From the NCBI GenBank assembly GCA_000226015.1, contig JH152708.1, forward strand, positions 30,871 to 76,586: DNA of 45,716 nt, given 5' to 3'. Positions within the stretch are counted from its first letter, which is position 1. Every line of letters starts with the position of its first letter. The translations under genes and the position numbers were made by a program. Under the pieces are notes generated by a model. The model was not told the origin of the DNA and ran no database searches. It saw only the letters and a list, made by a program, of their open reading frames with translations. Positions 31,291-44,764 of this stretch are shown piece after piece. Source of the stretch: Mnemiopsis leidyi (Eukaryota > Ctenophora > Tentaculata > Lobata > Bolinopsidae).

Positions 31291-34079
31291 TACTCTTAGA
31301 TCGTTCAATTTGTATTGTATATTGTAACAATCATTTAAACAAAACTCGCATCCCCCTTTATATTAGATACAGCACGCTTTTAAGCTAAAATTCGAAAACT
31401 CTTTTCGATAGCCATCATCTGTCTAGCCCCAGGCACATATGTCATAAGCTACTCATAAAACCTAAAACTCGAACAAATTTAATATGGCAAGACAAAAGTA
31501 ACTTCATAAAATGTAGTAATAGTCTTGACGACACAATACGTAAAGTAAGATTATTAGTGGTAAGACAATAGTAACTTGGTGAACATGTGTCATGTAGTAA
31601 AAGTCTTGACGACACACTTTTTAGTTTTACCTTCTTCATCCTTGGTATCACTTGGCGATATTTTGTTCGATCGTTTCCGGAATTTGTTAAGTATATATTT
31701 CCAGCATCCCTCTCCGCCTCCGCAACAGCACATGCTCTTGATCAAAACATCGGGATACGACTCAAACAAGCAGCGCCAAAAAGCAACTCACGAAATTTGT
31801 GCACAAAACTCATAATAGCGTAATGCGGGGTTTCATTGGAGTTGCTCACTGTCTTAACTGCCAATGGGCGCGAGCATCACTGCACGGAAACCAATCGCAT
31901 TTCTCTAGCACCTCAACAGAAGTTCTGCTTGTCATGGAAACAGTCTGAGATAGCTGTAATGTCAAACAGCTGCGATTAATCGGAATGGGATTGAAGATTG
32001 CATTTTGCGATATTAGAAACGAATCAACCGATCTGCAAAGGTTGGCCAATTTTGATTGGAACTGTCAAGTTAACCACCGTTTTGGCAAAATGTGATATTT
32101 GGCCGCCGCCGTTAGCGCTACACGTGACGTAGAATTAGATTTGATTTAAATGTGTCTAAGTAAAGAAATATACGGTTATCATACCGCTCGAGAGAATTAA
32201 AACGCGCCTTTAGAAGTATGGTATATATCCCTGTACTGAGTTAACTTTGCAATTTGAGAATTGCAACGTCTATATCACATGTCTATATCACATGCTACGT
32301 CGATTTTGGACGATTTTGCTATGTAGTATATAGTCACTAGTAGACGTGTAGTAGTGTTGTATGTAGTCAATAGTCAGTGAGTTAAATTTGTGATATTGCT
32401 ACGCAGCACAGTAAAATATACTTGTAGTTTAACCAACTTACCGTGCTTAAGTCTCCTGCTTTCATGTTTATATTTGTCGAGTGTTCTTCTTAAAAACATC
32501 TACGATAGGCCAGCGATGGCTTATGTTAGGTTTTCAAAAATATTTGATTGAGCGAACAAATTGAATTCCACAGTTTCTAGATTACGGCAAATCGCAGCTT
32601 CACTGTATTAATCACTTAGATGGTGAAATCCATAGGGTTTCTCCATTCAATATCAACAGCCAAATAGCTATCCTATCCATAAGGAATAATCAACCATAGG
32701 TCCATAAATAATCTAAACAAAATTGAAAATGGGCTCTCTCGCGTTATTATGGCCAGTGCAGATAGATTTAATCTATTTGTGGCTCTCAAAGAAACTTTGA
32801 TGATGAAAATATATCAAGCTATTTAGAAAATATATGCTAATGACTGATGTCAGCCACATATAATATTAGCCGAATAAAAACATTGTCAAATAAAAGTTCA
32901 TTGCTTAAAAAAGAAGGAAAGCAGGCCACAGGGTCTGTACCGATATTAAACGATGTTTATGGGAGTTGTTGCATGGTCCACTTGGCATACATTGGTCAAA
33001 AAATACATTCCTGATTTTTGAGCCCTTTACAGGAATGTCGAAAGTAAAATCAGTGAAAATCGCAACAGCACCGCCCTTATTCAATTAGTGAAATATCTAT
33101 TGATATCTAAATATGATATACGTTGACGTATAAGAGAAAACTGAGATCTAGTTCTATGGTTGTAGCTGTAATCGCACCAAAAGATGATATCCTAGCAATT
33201 CTTCCATAACTAAATGTCGAGTAATCAGAGCACAAAGATTGCCTATCTATCAGTAAGTATCGATCGTAGCGCAAGTCATATATCGGGGCCACTAGCGACA
33301 ACATCTAGCCTGTACAGTTACTGTACACTCTATATATCTGAGCATCTGTCCAGAAAGCTCGGCACCCATGTTGCTATTTTTAGACACGGGTATGAGAAGC
33401 TGGAGTTCCGATGGGTTGTTGTACGGTATTGCAGGGTAATACCGGGCCGATAAAAGCACTTTTAGGACGTGCTTGATCATGAGCGTGGGATTAACTGATC
33501 AGGGTTCATTGTTTGGGTACAACGTGTCTTAGCTCTATCAGTTCAACTTGAATAACGATATACTTAAACCTGTCCGACTTTATTTGTGACATTTTTCAGC
33601 TCCATCGTTTTATCAACTAAAAAAAGACAGAGGGAATCTCGAAGGATGAATAACCGAACAAAAGGGAAATTAGACGGTAAGACTAAGATGTTAGATGGCC
33701 CTGGACAAATATAGGTAAAAATTAGATAAACTCCACAAACCTGGAACAGAGCTAGCTCCATAGTCGATAGAGGGTGAGTCCACTATGCGGGAAAACTGAG
33801 CTTGACGTTTCCATTTCCTGCCAAGCCGTCTGGCCAGGGAGTTACTCCGGGAAAGCTGGCCACAAGACCCACAACTCATACCTAGGGGAAATAATTTTGA
33901 AGGTTTGTTTAGGTTGTCATGGTTACTGGGCCCACACATCATTACTAGGGAGAAATAATTTTGATTGTTCGGATTTGTCGTTGGGAAAAGCTTATATTTC
34001 GTTTTTAACAAGATCTGAAGTTATACTCATCGCTCGTTAGTTGTCACATCTTACATTATATGATTTCATTTTTTCCCGT
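30146..34079. other. intergenic, no gene recognised
   Basis: Apart from the 31.2-kb repeat copy, small tandem duplications (ACTCGTAGATATC about 30543-30577; GTCTATATCACAT about 32268-32295) and a CRE-like GTGACGTA at about 32123, I see nothing. A ~75-bp segment appears twice in tandem at about 33870-33980 (shared GAAATAATTTTGA). Open frames are all below 110 codons and unremarkable. Confidence 0.4.
33870..33985. repeat. degenerate tandem duplication, ~75-bp period
   Basis: CCCACAACTCATACCTAGGG followed by GAAATAATTTTGA recurs about 75 bases later as CCCACACATCATTACTAGGG followed by the same 13-mer. Too short and diverged to assign to a family. Confidence 0.5.
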
Positions 34080-34118
34080 ATCTTGCCATTTGGGCCCGAA
34101 GGGCCCAAATGGCAAGAT
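34080..34118. repeat. perfect 18-bp inverted repeat, 3-base loop
   Basis: Arms 34080-34097 and 34101-34118 (ATCTTGCCATTTGGGCCC and its complement) flank a GAA loop. Thermodynamically strong hairpin. No T-run or coding context that would make it a terminator. Confidence 0.95.
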
Positions 34119-34130
34119 TGTTTTGATACG

Positions 34131-34150
34131 TTTTGTGCACGTGCACAAAA
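34131..34150. repeat. 20-bp perfect palindrome
   Basis: TTTTGTGCAC meets its exact complement with no spacer; contains CACGTG at the centre. Lies 12 bases after the preceding hairpin. Confidence 0.9.
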
Positions 34151-34249
34151 AGTACAAAACAAGGGTTGGCGATCGACAGCGTAAATCGGGGTATTTTGGA
34201 ATATTAGACTCAAAAAGTGTCCGTCGTCCGTACGTCTGCGCGCACGTCC

Positions 34250-34259
34250 NNNNNNNNNN
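34250..34259. other. assembly gap (10 N)
   Basis: Ten undetermined bases in an otherwise complete window. True gap length is unknown. Palindromes lie on both sides. Confidence 1.
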
Positions 34260-34293
34260 ACAAACAGTAAAAGTAAAGTCGATCAAAATTCTT

Positions 34294-34309
34294 TTAAACT
34301 TAAGTTTAA
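34294..34309. repeat. 16-bp perfect palindrome
   Basis: TTAAACTTAAGTTTAA, 35 bases right of the N run. Confidence 0.9.
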
Positions 34310-36340
34310 TTGACTTTTGTCGAATGACAGATTAAGAAATGAATGTAACACGATTTTAATCCCAGCTCCAAACAAATCTTTTGAACGACTAATTCATGAA
34401 ACGCCATAAGCAAAGAAACAACGCAGTATGAATTAATTATGAAGGCAACACATACAATGCAATAATGACGACGTCATGCAGAGTTAAGATATTTGAAACA
34501 AACTATGCAAAGAATGCGCAATTGTGTTCAAACTTTGCGCGTGCAAATTTTCAAACATGGCTGCATCAAACGGCTGCATTAACTCGCGCGTCTGCATTTA
34601 CACGTGCCGATGCAGAACAATCGGAACTACCCAAAGTTATGTCTGGTACGAGGTTGTCTTTTTTTTCATTCCTCATTTCGCAAAGTTTAATGACAATAAG
34701 CGACGGCATGATACGGGAAATGCAGCGGTCGCCTGACACAAGTAAAGCGGCCGCAATTCTTGTTAATTTTCTGTAGGCGAATAATCAAACAAAACTCGAA
34801 ACCGACATGCGCGTGCAAAGAAAGGAAATGTTACAGTGCTACGTCGAGTTTAAAATAAGGAGGTACTCAAAGTTTAAACTTTAAAGTAAGGGGTGCTCAG
34901 GAGGCGCTCACTGCTTAAGTTAAGCAGGGGAATGGGATTGGTGCTGATCACTGAGAAGCACCCACCTTCCCCTCCACTCAACGCCAACGGCGCACCGAAC
35001 TGCAACTGCTCAATAGAATTCCCACAAAATTACAAAAACTTATTATATTGTTCAACTTATGTTTTATTTTGAGGCACTTTCAATTTTCAATTAATAATGT
35101 TCAACTGATAATCCACGAACACTACGGGTCTAGGGATAAAAGCATTCAATTTTACAAGTGTTTCCAACTGTACGAAAGACAGTGAAATGCAGTACATCAA
35201 CAATTCGCCCTGCTTTAAATGCCAGCCATAGTCCTACTGACCACCCTCATAATCAGTCAGCTGATACAGTTCACAAAAGCCGAGTAATATCTTTTTGTTT
35301 TATTTTGGCCTAATCGTCAAGTTGGCCAGTATACAGAATTTTATCAAGACAAACACAATGCACCATACCACGTGTATTTATCGACTTTTGTTTTCAAACA
35401 CTGTCCATTAGACCGATAAGTTTTATGAGCTTAATATAATAGTGAATTGCCCAATGCATTTTATTATCACAACTTACGTATTCATTGTGGTCATTTACGT
35501 TTCATTAGCCAACCAACAATGGCCAGGAAGTTTACCTTTCTTTTGAGGAAAAACGGATAGACGAAAGCAGGATACGTTTCACGAGAAGCAAATGACTTAA
35601 TTTTACGTTATTGAAACACATTAATTTTCCTAAGTCAAACAAATTATTCAAGTAATTCCACTGCATAAATCATAACTCATAAGTACGGAACCTATCACAG
35701 CCACGAACTTAAATTTCGGTCAATACGATGGGTTACAGCGATCTCAGACAACGAGGGGGCGGATCAGAGACGAAAAGTTTAGAACCCGCTCAGTCAGCGG
35801 GCACCCAAATCTAAGCTGATAGGTCGTGGGTATTGTAACCTTTGCAAGAGAACCGTTCGGAGAAGATGGCAGAAATTTAATTAGTTTGCTCAATCTTACC
35901 TTATATGGGAACTTCAAGGGGACTATCGCGTCATTGAAACGTACGGAAGTATTTAGACACGATTTTATTGAATCCTGGAGTGCATGATCGACCTTAAAAA
36001 CGTGCACACACACCACTTAACACTTAAGAGAGGCACAAAATCAAATGTGAATGTTTTTACACGTCCCGCATCCATTCTTTGCGGACGGAAAGGGAAATAG
36101 TTAAGATTCTAAAATTACACTTACAGCGCGTTGATTAATCATTCTTGCTAAACTAAATTTGGAAATTTGACCATCAAATTTAATGGTTGACAAATGTGAA
36201 TACAGACTCCATACCCTGATCGAGCGAGTATGATTTTCGCTCATTTGATAAATATGATAATATATGGTGACCCGATTTTTACAACAAACTCGACAGAATA
36301 GATTTTTTGTTATCGTGTAGTTGTACAGAGGAATTATCCT
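34310..36340. other. intergenic, no gene recognised
   Basis: The best frames (103 codons at 34465-34776; 90 codons at 35744-36016) show no recognisable domain and have overlapping frames beside them. A small cluster of self-complementary words (AAGTTTAAACTT, GCTTAAGTTAAGC) lies at about 34868-34926. Confidence 0.4.
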
Positions 36341-36420
36341 CATTGTTAACTTAATGTTGTTAACAATGTTAATTTAATGTTGTTAACAATGTTAACTTAA
36401 ATGTTGTTAACAATGTTAAG
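36341..36420. repeat. ~25-bp tandem repeat of palindromic GTTAAC units
   Basis: Three-plus copies of TTGTTAACAATGTTAA.TTAATG-type units. Each unit contains GTTAAC and is itself nearly self-complementary, so the array can form hairpins. Confidence 0.85.
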
Positions 36421-36612
36421 AGAACACTCGTAGTAGTGTATCAATCAAAGGGTTGCTGGTAGTTGAGCGTACAGCATACAGGCAACAAACGAACATGAAG
36501 GTGTTGAGTGAAATTGCAATGACGCTTGATTAGCGTGAAACAAAGCCGGTATCCCCACAACCACACTACTGTGACATCTACTTTCTTACTTTGAACAATG
36601 CACGGCCATCAC

Positions 36613-36633
36613 TCACGTGATGTGATCACGTGG
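36613..36633. promoter_or_regulatory. paired CACGTG E-boxes
   Basis: TCACGTGA (36613-36620) and TCACGTGG (36626-36633) are 13 bp apart. CACGTG is the core site for USF/MITF/Myc-type bHLH factors. TCACGTGATGTGA recurs exactly at 40164. No gene is identified to regulate. Confidence 0.3.
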
Positions 36634-38597
36634 ACTCACAGCCAGCGTAATACGGCCTGGTGAATAGTCGGGATATATTATTAATTTCAAGTCACATACT
36701 CGCATTTAATTTCCCATTGTTTTACTCAACTATTGTGCAATTTAACATAGTATTTGGGGGTATTGTCGGTGGTTGGTATGTCAAAGTGTGTGCGTACGTG
36801 AGTGCGTGCGTGCGTTGTTATACTGTTATACAGTAAACTAGTAATCGTCAGCCGAAACGGTGTGTTTGCCAAAATACAATAAAGATTGAAGCGCATTCAG
36901 GCTAGTTGATTGGCCTGTCAACATTATGATACAAAAACTGGTAAAGCTCCTAAACACTTCCCAGGACATATGGGTCTGTCTCATGCGTAGTTGAAGTTAT
37001 TTTTTCATTATGTCCATAAACTATAAAGAGGCTCCAAAAATTCCGGAAAAACAGGAAACTAAAAAATTGTTCCAGTTTATTGGACTAAGAATTTTACTGG
37101 AATGGGAGTGAGTCGAACGAAGGCAAGAACTATGGAGCCTGCTTTGTGCTGTTGATGGATCATAATTCACAAACAATATCGCCCTGGGAAGGCTCAACAA
37201 CAAACCCTTGATTTGTGAATTCCACTGACAACGATTTTCATGGCACCCGCCACCCAGCAAATTGCTGATCGAAACACGTAGGCGGATAAAAATTAGGGAA
37301 GGGTATGTCAAATATGAGGTGCAGTCAAATCCTCCTTGACATAATTATTTTTGTGAATCATTCCCAGAAAATTGTGCAAAATATTGCAACTTAATGGTCT
37401 GGAATTTTATAAATTTTCAAGAAAAACATGTTATAAGAGTTGTAAGGTTTGTCCAAAATTTCACGTAACTCCTGAAAGTATCTTGTTTAAAACAAAAAAG
37501 TAAGTTGCTGTTAAACTGTTGGTTAAATATTCTCGCCGTAGACAACGAGGAAACATGGGCACTCCTACCACGTGGCGTTTCTTATATGGCAGTCTGCAAA
37601 AACCCACCCCCAACTTTAATGTTGCTCCGCAAAACTTCCGATTATCCACTCAAATACAAATTTGACATCGTTGACAGCTTCGCAAGGATGTAGACTATTT
37701 CAGTGGCTAGCTGCCGGACTTTCTAGGTTTTCAAACATGTCAAAGAAAGTCGGAGTTTGTCTCGTTGCCAAGAAAAAACTGAGTTTTGGGGGATGACACC
37801 TGGTAAAATTCAACTGGAGAAGTGAGGAAGCCTCTCTTATCTCCTGTCTAGGAGAGAGAATCTAGCACTGTCTGTGTGACAGCTTTTGATCCCCCACTTT
37901 TTTGTAGACTCAAAGATTTACCGAGAGCTGTACGTCAATGTTTTCCTTTCAGAACAGACGTAATATAGGAGATAATGTAGGGCACTTATTCTGAGCTATC
38001 CCGAGGTTTTCTCTAAAAACTATTTGAATGGTTCTGTAACCTACTTACAATTCAACAATCAACACGGGTTTAAGATTTTATGTTTGATGCTTCTGTAATA
38101 AAATTTAAGAACAACATTTAACTACTAAGTGATGTGTTAGAACAAAAAGGAAAATAACAGTGTGGATCAATCACAAAGACACGCCACCAGAAGGCTGGAA
38201 CTAGAAAAAGTAGACTGGCACTGATGTACTACACAAGGAAGGTTGACAGGTTGAATACGACAAATAGAGATACACACCAACTAATTAACAGTTTTATTAC
38301 ACTTCATACCTCACTAAGTCATTACTCAAGTACCAGGACGCACAGCTCGTCTTACATGGACTTGGACATAGATTGATGGGGTTATTACTTGTACGCTGTA
38401 AAAGCTTAGAAGCAAATAGAGGCGTGTTTATTTGTGGCCAATCGAGCGTTTCCATTTGTCAAATTAGTAACGAACAGGTTATCTAATTGATATCAAGCTT
38501 CTTTGACATTAAAACGTTAAACTTGATATGACAATGCGGTAAAGGAAGATTTTTTGGAATAGTAGAACACCCCCTTAGATAAGCAAGTTGGCTTTAC
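36634..38597. other. intergenic, no gene recognised
   Basis: A GTGCGT-type simple stretch occupies about 36787-36816. Open frames are under 100 codons and random-looking. Confidence 0.4.
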
Positions 38598-38611
38598 GTT
38601 ACCATGGAAAC
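38598..38611. promoter_or_regulatory. RFX X-box-like site
   Basis: GTTACCATGGAAAC fits the RFX-type inverted half-site pattern (GTTRCC then GGNAAC) with one deviation in the right half. A single match this short can arise by chance, and no adjacent gene was recognised. Confidence 0.3.
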
Positions 38612-41305
38612 GTTGTGCCTGATTCTCTAATTACACATTACTAAATTACATAGTGCCTTTAAACACTCTACTACACGCAGAAAACAGTGTCAAATACGCC
38701 ACGACACACAAAAACCATGCTGTAGCTGCACTCTGCCTACCTTTTCCTCGGACACAGTTGTGTCGTGGTGCAGCGCGACTGCACTTGCACCGTGCTACCA
38801 GCTGTCTGGCCCAATGTAGTGACATCACGTGCATTCCGGTAACGTGTTCCAACATTGTATCTTATAGCAACGCTCTGGTATCTTAGCAACAATACCCAGC
38901 AACCACACGTGGTGTATCGTATAGATCAGCGTGTACAGTTCTCGCTCTGCAGCAGCCTCGTCAAACGGGAGAAACAACACTGTTCAAGCGAACAATTATA
39001 CGACCAGCCTGAGCCAACTCTCAATTTTACCATTTACCAGGCCAATTATCTGCCAGGCGTGTAATCGTAATTTAATTTTCAATTTATATAAAATGTCGTG
39101 TATTAGCGCTGTTAATTGGCGGTCATGGTGCTGGATTTAAGCCAGTCTGGCGTGAAGAAATGATCGCGATCTAAATAAACCTATAACGGTGATATGGGAA
39201 CATTGCGGTATAAATCCCTGAGTGAAACAAGTGTGTGAAGTAATCATGCCATATAGCTGCGTGTCAACTTTAGGCTAATTCCTACCATCATTATATTTAT
39301 AGGCGCATATGATATCAGAGAAATTGTAAATGTTGTTTTTAATGTCGTAATTTGAATTACTAAAATCGGAAGTGGGACTTTTTTCATGTTTGTCACGATA
39401 ATTGTCACAATAATTCCAATCAATTATCACCAATACGATTTTCAGCTAACAACAGGTGTTGATTCTAAATACAACGCGGAAATTATCATATTCATATTCG
39501 CGCGTTTTTTTAATGGCGTTAATTTTGGAAACGTCCTTTAAATGTGATATAATCAATGAGATTCCGGGTTTTGGTTAGAAAATTCCCGCTGATTTTGAAA
39601 GTAACCTAATTCGAAAGGTGCTCGTATTTTTTCGACTTACTATAGAAAAACACTAAAAAATTACAATAGAATGCTTTTGAAGACAGGCATGCACGTCAAC
39701 AATGGTTATAAAACACAGATAGGATGCTAATCTTGACATAAAATAACATTAAACTTCAACAAGAAAAATAAGTGTGCGAACAATGCATGGGCTGAAAAAT
39801 CTTTATCACACTGAGGACGCACCTAAACAGCCAATAGTCCACTGATACATCCTACAAGGCATGGTTCGTTAAAGGTGAAACTCAGCTCTGCCGTATCCGC
39901 CAAACCATATACACAAAACTTGGGACTACTAATCTCAACACGTAACTAAATATAGCTGCTTCTCACGAAAAAGCACAAGTGAACTTCGTTCGCCAAGACA
40001 CAAGCGCTATCGCAATATCTTGCCACATTGACAAGTCTTGCTAGCAAAAAGCAAGGAATTCACGGCATTTCTATTAGCCGAGCGCCTTAGGCAATTTGAG
40101 AAGAGGCGTATATGCCACATATATACACTCGCACACAGCATATTTTCTGCATAATATGCTGAATCACGTGATGTGAAATACAAACCGAGAGGAATGCCCC
40201 GAAAGGAAGCCGTACCATTACAAACAAGCCAGCCTGGCTTGGATTAAGAGAACCGAATAATTACCAGCTGATTACATGCTAGCTACCTTGCGTTGAGAGG
40301 GACTGGCTTTATCGAGAAGAGCCGATGGAATCTGAATACGCACACAATAGAATGTACCCTTGTCGAATTGCCAACCTTTCCTTTAAAAAGGTATATCTTG
40401 CCGTCTTGTCGTACCAACGACTATGTGTTACTTCTTCTGGGATCCGCTATACCACCATTAGACGAAGGCGCATATTTTCGTTAATTCTAGCCTGTAGTTG
40501 TGGCTATACCGAAATTTCTTGAGACTAAGCCAAGTGGCGATGAGCGATGACAAACATGAGGGTTGTGTAGAATTGCATGAATTAAACATTGATTCTACTT
40601 ATAGCATTCTGCCTAATGAGGTCGCTGTCGGTCTTTAGTAAGTGTAGGTTTAAACTCTTTCTCGTTCGAACCGATGGAGTGGACGCTGGAGAAGTTTATA
40701 AAGAAAGATATTTTCGGGAGGGGTCACAGAACGTGATATCACGTGACAGCCTTGCTAGACATGGATTGGCCGTACCTAGCTTCTCATGATCAGTCACTGT
40801 CACATGATAGTATGATACGAACGATTTGTGATATTGTGACTCCTTCTCTGCTTCTCAAAAGAACCTATTCGTGGAAATAATGAATTCCCCATTTTATAAA
40901 GCAACTGAAGGCATTGTTTTAAAGTGGTCATGACTTCGATACTGCTGATGTAAAGGCGAGAATTATTTTTCTGCTCGACAGTCCCCTTATTATGACACTT
41001 CTCAAATTAATGATGTAATAGTAGTGTAATAAGTAGTAATAGTGTTGAAAGTATTTGAAATTAGACAACCTTCCGAGATCAAGATGATATTGATGACAAT
41101 ACAATAAGTCACACACGATGAACCCTCACTACGTGAACGACACGCAAACTTAGTTTCTTAAAGACATATACTCTCGAAATATACTACGGAACTTTAATTT
41201 ATGTCAGAGCAAAAAAGACTTTGCATAGAGGCAATCGTTTCTAAAACTCATTAAAAAACCTGCCGCACGAATATTACAAATAGGCCAACGAGAAATTACC
41301 AGCCG
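38612..41305. other. intergenic; modestly higher GC at 38.65-39.15 kb
   Basis: Overlapping short frames on both strands at 38646-39140 share higher GC but no recognisable domain; they could be an exon or a promoter region. E-box copies lie at 40164 and 40739. Otherwise nothing. Confidence 0.35.
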
Positions 41306-41349
41306 TCCTCTCTCTCTCACTCTCGATTCTCTCTCTCTCTCTCCCTCCC
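41306..41349. repeat. (CT)n microsatellite
   Basis: Interrupted CT/TC dinucleotide tract of about 44 bases. Confidence 0.95.
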
Positions 41350-43436
41350 AAACTGTCTCTGGTTTGGTATATCACACAATATGTTACTAAGGTTACCAGC
41401 GTGACAGGATCTTGTAACTTAGCAACTTGGGCAGCTTCCCTAGAGACCACATCTCCCTGAGTTCAGGGGTTTCCGTGTTACCCAGACCTGGTGTCTACTT
41501 CTTGGGCAGGGCGGCTAGTTAACCAATCTCATGGCTGATTACATGTGCGACCGGAGTTCCGTTTACTGCAGTTATGTGGCCGATGGACTGCTGATTAGCC
41601 TTGATTAGATTCCATGATAAGATGACGAGGAACTGTGTGATTTGATAACGCAATCATGCGGAAATTATCTGCTTTAACGAGCAAGTATTGATAGGCGTGG
41701 AGTGATAAACATGTGACAGGGTAATCTTTGATGTTTGCGTTGTCAATTATTCCTAGAAATCATCAAGACCACCTCAGTTCTTGTCATGATTGAATCAAAA
41801 CGGAAACTGGAAGAACGGCTGTGTATTTAACCGGCTTCTCAGACTTACCTTATTTTGTAACCTCCAGATATGTACCTCTCTAGTATGCGGTGTTTGGACT
41901 ACAGAGGAACTTCAGAAGGTAGTTGACGTCATGAAAGAAGGAGTTCTGATATAACGTTCGTGAAGACACGGACGAATGATCAAAGGACGAAGGTTAGGTG
42001 AAATATTGATGAAATAAGTTGTTAAATTGTCGTGTTCTTCTTAACACAAGTCCAGAAAACCATCGAAAAAAACCTTAAAGCTTATAGTAGTTGCAAATAT
42101 ACTAAAGCTGTAAGATATGTATGTTCGAACTCCAACTACAATATGTACAGCTACACTAAAAACAGCGAACCAAAAAGGATATACTTTAAGTTTACAGTAC
42201 TCTCACACAAATTTCAGTTTTAAGTAGCGCGTGCTATTCGGGAAGTTCTCAAGGTAACGTCCGGTACGCTCTTTGACGTCAGTCTACGTTAAGTAGTCTT
42301 CAAGTACTTAGGTAGAGTAAACAGGTGAAAACAGAAACGAGCTCAGACGGAAAGAGCCCAAATTTATTATAAGAGTTCTCGCGACCTCTTTTTCTGCAAA
42401 AAGTTGACTGTTATCACTTAATATGTTTTTGACATTCTTTAGTAGAATTTAAACGACTATAAGATGATAAAAGCTTTTGATGTCAAGTAGAAAAAAGTAT
42501 ATCATAACATAGTAGGAACCGAGGAAAAGTTTTAAGATTAATATATATAAATATTATTTATAATTATTAGTGATTACTGCTGCTATTTTAATTTTATCAA
42601 ACAGAAAAGGGTCATCCCATTCTGTAGAAATGATGGCACGATGCTCAAAGCCCTGAAGTGTATGCTTGAAAAACGAAATATCTAAAATGATAAAAATGCT
42701 AGAAAAAAAGGCTACACGAAACACTAGAAAAAGCGGGGCTTTCCCAGTGTACATGTTATAGTTTAACAGTCGATGAAGTGTTGACAAAATGCCTGTTTTC
42801 GAACTAAGAAATATGTGTGAGATGTTATGACATGAGGCCTGCCTGGCATGAAACAGGGCCCATGTGTGTGCTCGACCAAAACGTGTTTTATATTACCAGC
42901 CTCTAGGCTCCGCGGGAATCAGGCTCCTGAATTTTAGGGTTGAAAAACAATTTTCCACATAAAGCGTTGTATAACACGTCTGAATTCTGAATTAGTTTCA
43001 ATCGAGGTAGCCAGGCGGTCAAAACCCAAAATACAGAGTTACGCAACCTAGTTGTCTGTGAAAATTGGGAAGAAACGAATATTCGAAATCTTTTGCAGAC
43101 GGGTTTATAGTTAAACAGAATAAATCGATCGCCAATAGTCACAGACGATTTTCGATTTTAAACTCCAACGCTGCGGCACTCCTCGAGGAGTTTAGGATAA
43201 TTTGTATGTCTCGTTCTCTGCGAGTGCAAGTGTGCATTTAACACCTTTTATAATCGTGTTCTTTTGGAATGAAAAAGTGAGCAGGTTTACGATCTAAATC
43301 TAACAAATTCAATTGCATTTTTAATAGGTCAATAGGAAATAGCGCGTGATCACAACCTGTGTGAAAAATACTACCGAAAAATCATGGGTTCGTACAGAAT
43401 ATTAAATTAGGGCTGTTAAGGGCTCCTGAGTTATGG
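41350..43436. other. intergenic, no gene recognised
   Basis: No frame longer than about 80 codons and no repeat of note, apart from a short ACTCCTCGAGGAGT palindrome at about 43176-43189. Confidence 0.4.
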
Positions 43437-43509
43437 CACACATGTTACACATGTTACACTTGTTACACATGTTACACGTGTTACACATGTTACACTTGTT
43501 ACACGTGTG
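43437..43509. repeat. 9-bp minisatellite, ~8 copies
   Basis: CACATGTTA-type units vary at two positions (CACTTGTTA, CACGTGTTA). The reverse strand reads as a Cys-Asn-x tripeptide repeat, a by-product of the 9-bp period rather than a gene. Confidence 0.9.
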
Positions 43510-44764
43510 TAACTCAAGTTGCATTTCACAAAGTAAACCCTGCGCATGGGTACAGCCATGTGAGCTGAGCAGGTCCCAAGGATCATCACATCTAGTCATC
43601 TAAGGTTGTGCATAGACGTCTCGATTACAATATTAAAAGAAAAATAATGAATGCAGGGAGTGGATCTTGTGCCTTTGATAGATGATGAAATCAAGGATAT
43701 CCGCCTTATATTATAGTGTATGATGCAATGCAGGAGCGATTTCGCCATACAAATACTGCACTCTTCGCACTGAGGTGAAATTGTCAGTTGCCCGGCAAAT
43801 ATTGCTTGACCATAAAATGGAACATCCAAATGGCTTAAAGGTAATAGAAAATCAAGCGTACGAAAGAGGAATCCATGCATAATGGACATCGAGACAAATC
43901 CTCAAATCAGCGTTATTCCAGACGCACCTTTTTAGCACTCTCAATTCAACATGTTAGACACCTTTGATGGTTGGTTAATATATGAGGCTTTTACAATAGC
44001 ACGTGACGAAAAGACACCTACTTTAGATTGCTCCTTATAGGCGCAACAATAGACAGACTTTATCCTCAGACAGCGTACAATCCTGTTTTTTGTCAGCAAT
44101 AGATGTAGACATAGAACTCAATGTAGGGCGGAGCCTGAAGATTAAAAGAATAACATCGTTTATCGCTGAGTAGCTGAGTTATAACGACTTTATATTTGTT
44201 GGTTACGTTATAAAAAGGGATCAAAATTTTGTTGGCTTTACAAAGACCTTAGTAAAATCATTGTTCCATAAAAATGGACTTTCGCAGTAAAATTTGCACG
44301 GACTGAATATGCCCTCTGTTGTGAGAATTGAGCGTCGAGTTCTTCGACTCTCATGTCACCACAATAGCGGCCATCCTGGAAAGGTTCGACATAACACGGT
44401 TAATCAAATTCATGATCAGGTCAGGCACACTCAAATCTCCTGATTTGATTAATGACTAACGAGACCAGGGCCTAAGACAAGGTTCCCAACACTAGGAGCA
44501 TAGAAGACTCGGCCACACTAGTCACGCCCTACCCTAGAACATTAACGGACGACCCCTCTAGGAGGGATTAATCCGTTACCACAAACCTGCCTCTCCGAAT
44601 CTTCCAGAGAAGAGAGAGAGAGGCTGGTCAACTCCCTTCATGGGGTGTGAACGGGAGCTACGCTCCCATCCGTTGGGCCTTGGTCCTGCTCCCTTAAAGA
44701 AGAAGAAGGAGAAAATGAGAATATTATTCAATTTCAAGGCCAAATCATAAATGTGGCAGGCGAC
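43510..44764. other. intergenic with a possible SINE/LINE 3' end
   Basis: At about 44430-44710 a relatively GC-rich stretch contains a small GGGAGCTACGCTCCC hairpin and ends in AAGAAGAAGAAGG. A microsatellite-like tail of that sort is typical of retroposed repeats. No coding frame supports this, so it is only a suggestion. Confidence 0.3.

Noticed and set aside
34080-34118. Rho-independent terminator
   Set aside because: Eukaryotic context, no gene upstream, no T-run directly after the stem.
38646-39140. Overlapping frames of 63-77 codons on both strands in a GC-richer patch
   Set aside because: None has a recognisable domain or consistent splice context; the overlap on both strands points to composition rather than coding.
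43402-43599. Cys-Asn-x tripeptide repeat protein on the minus strand
   Set aside because: Produced by the 9-bp minisatellite; no flanking coding signal.
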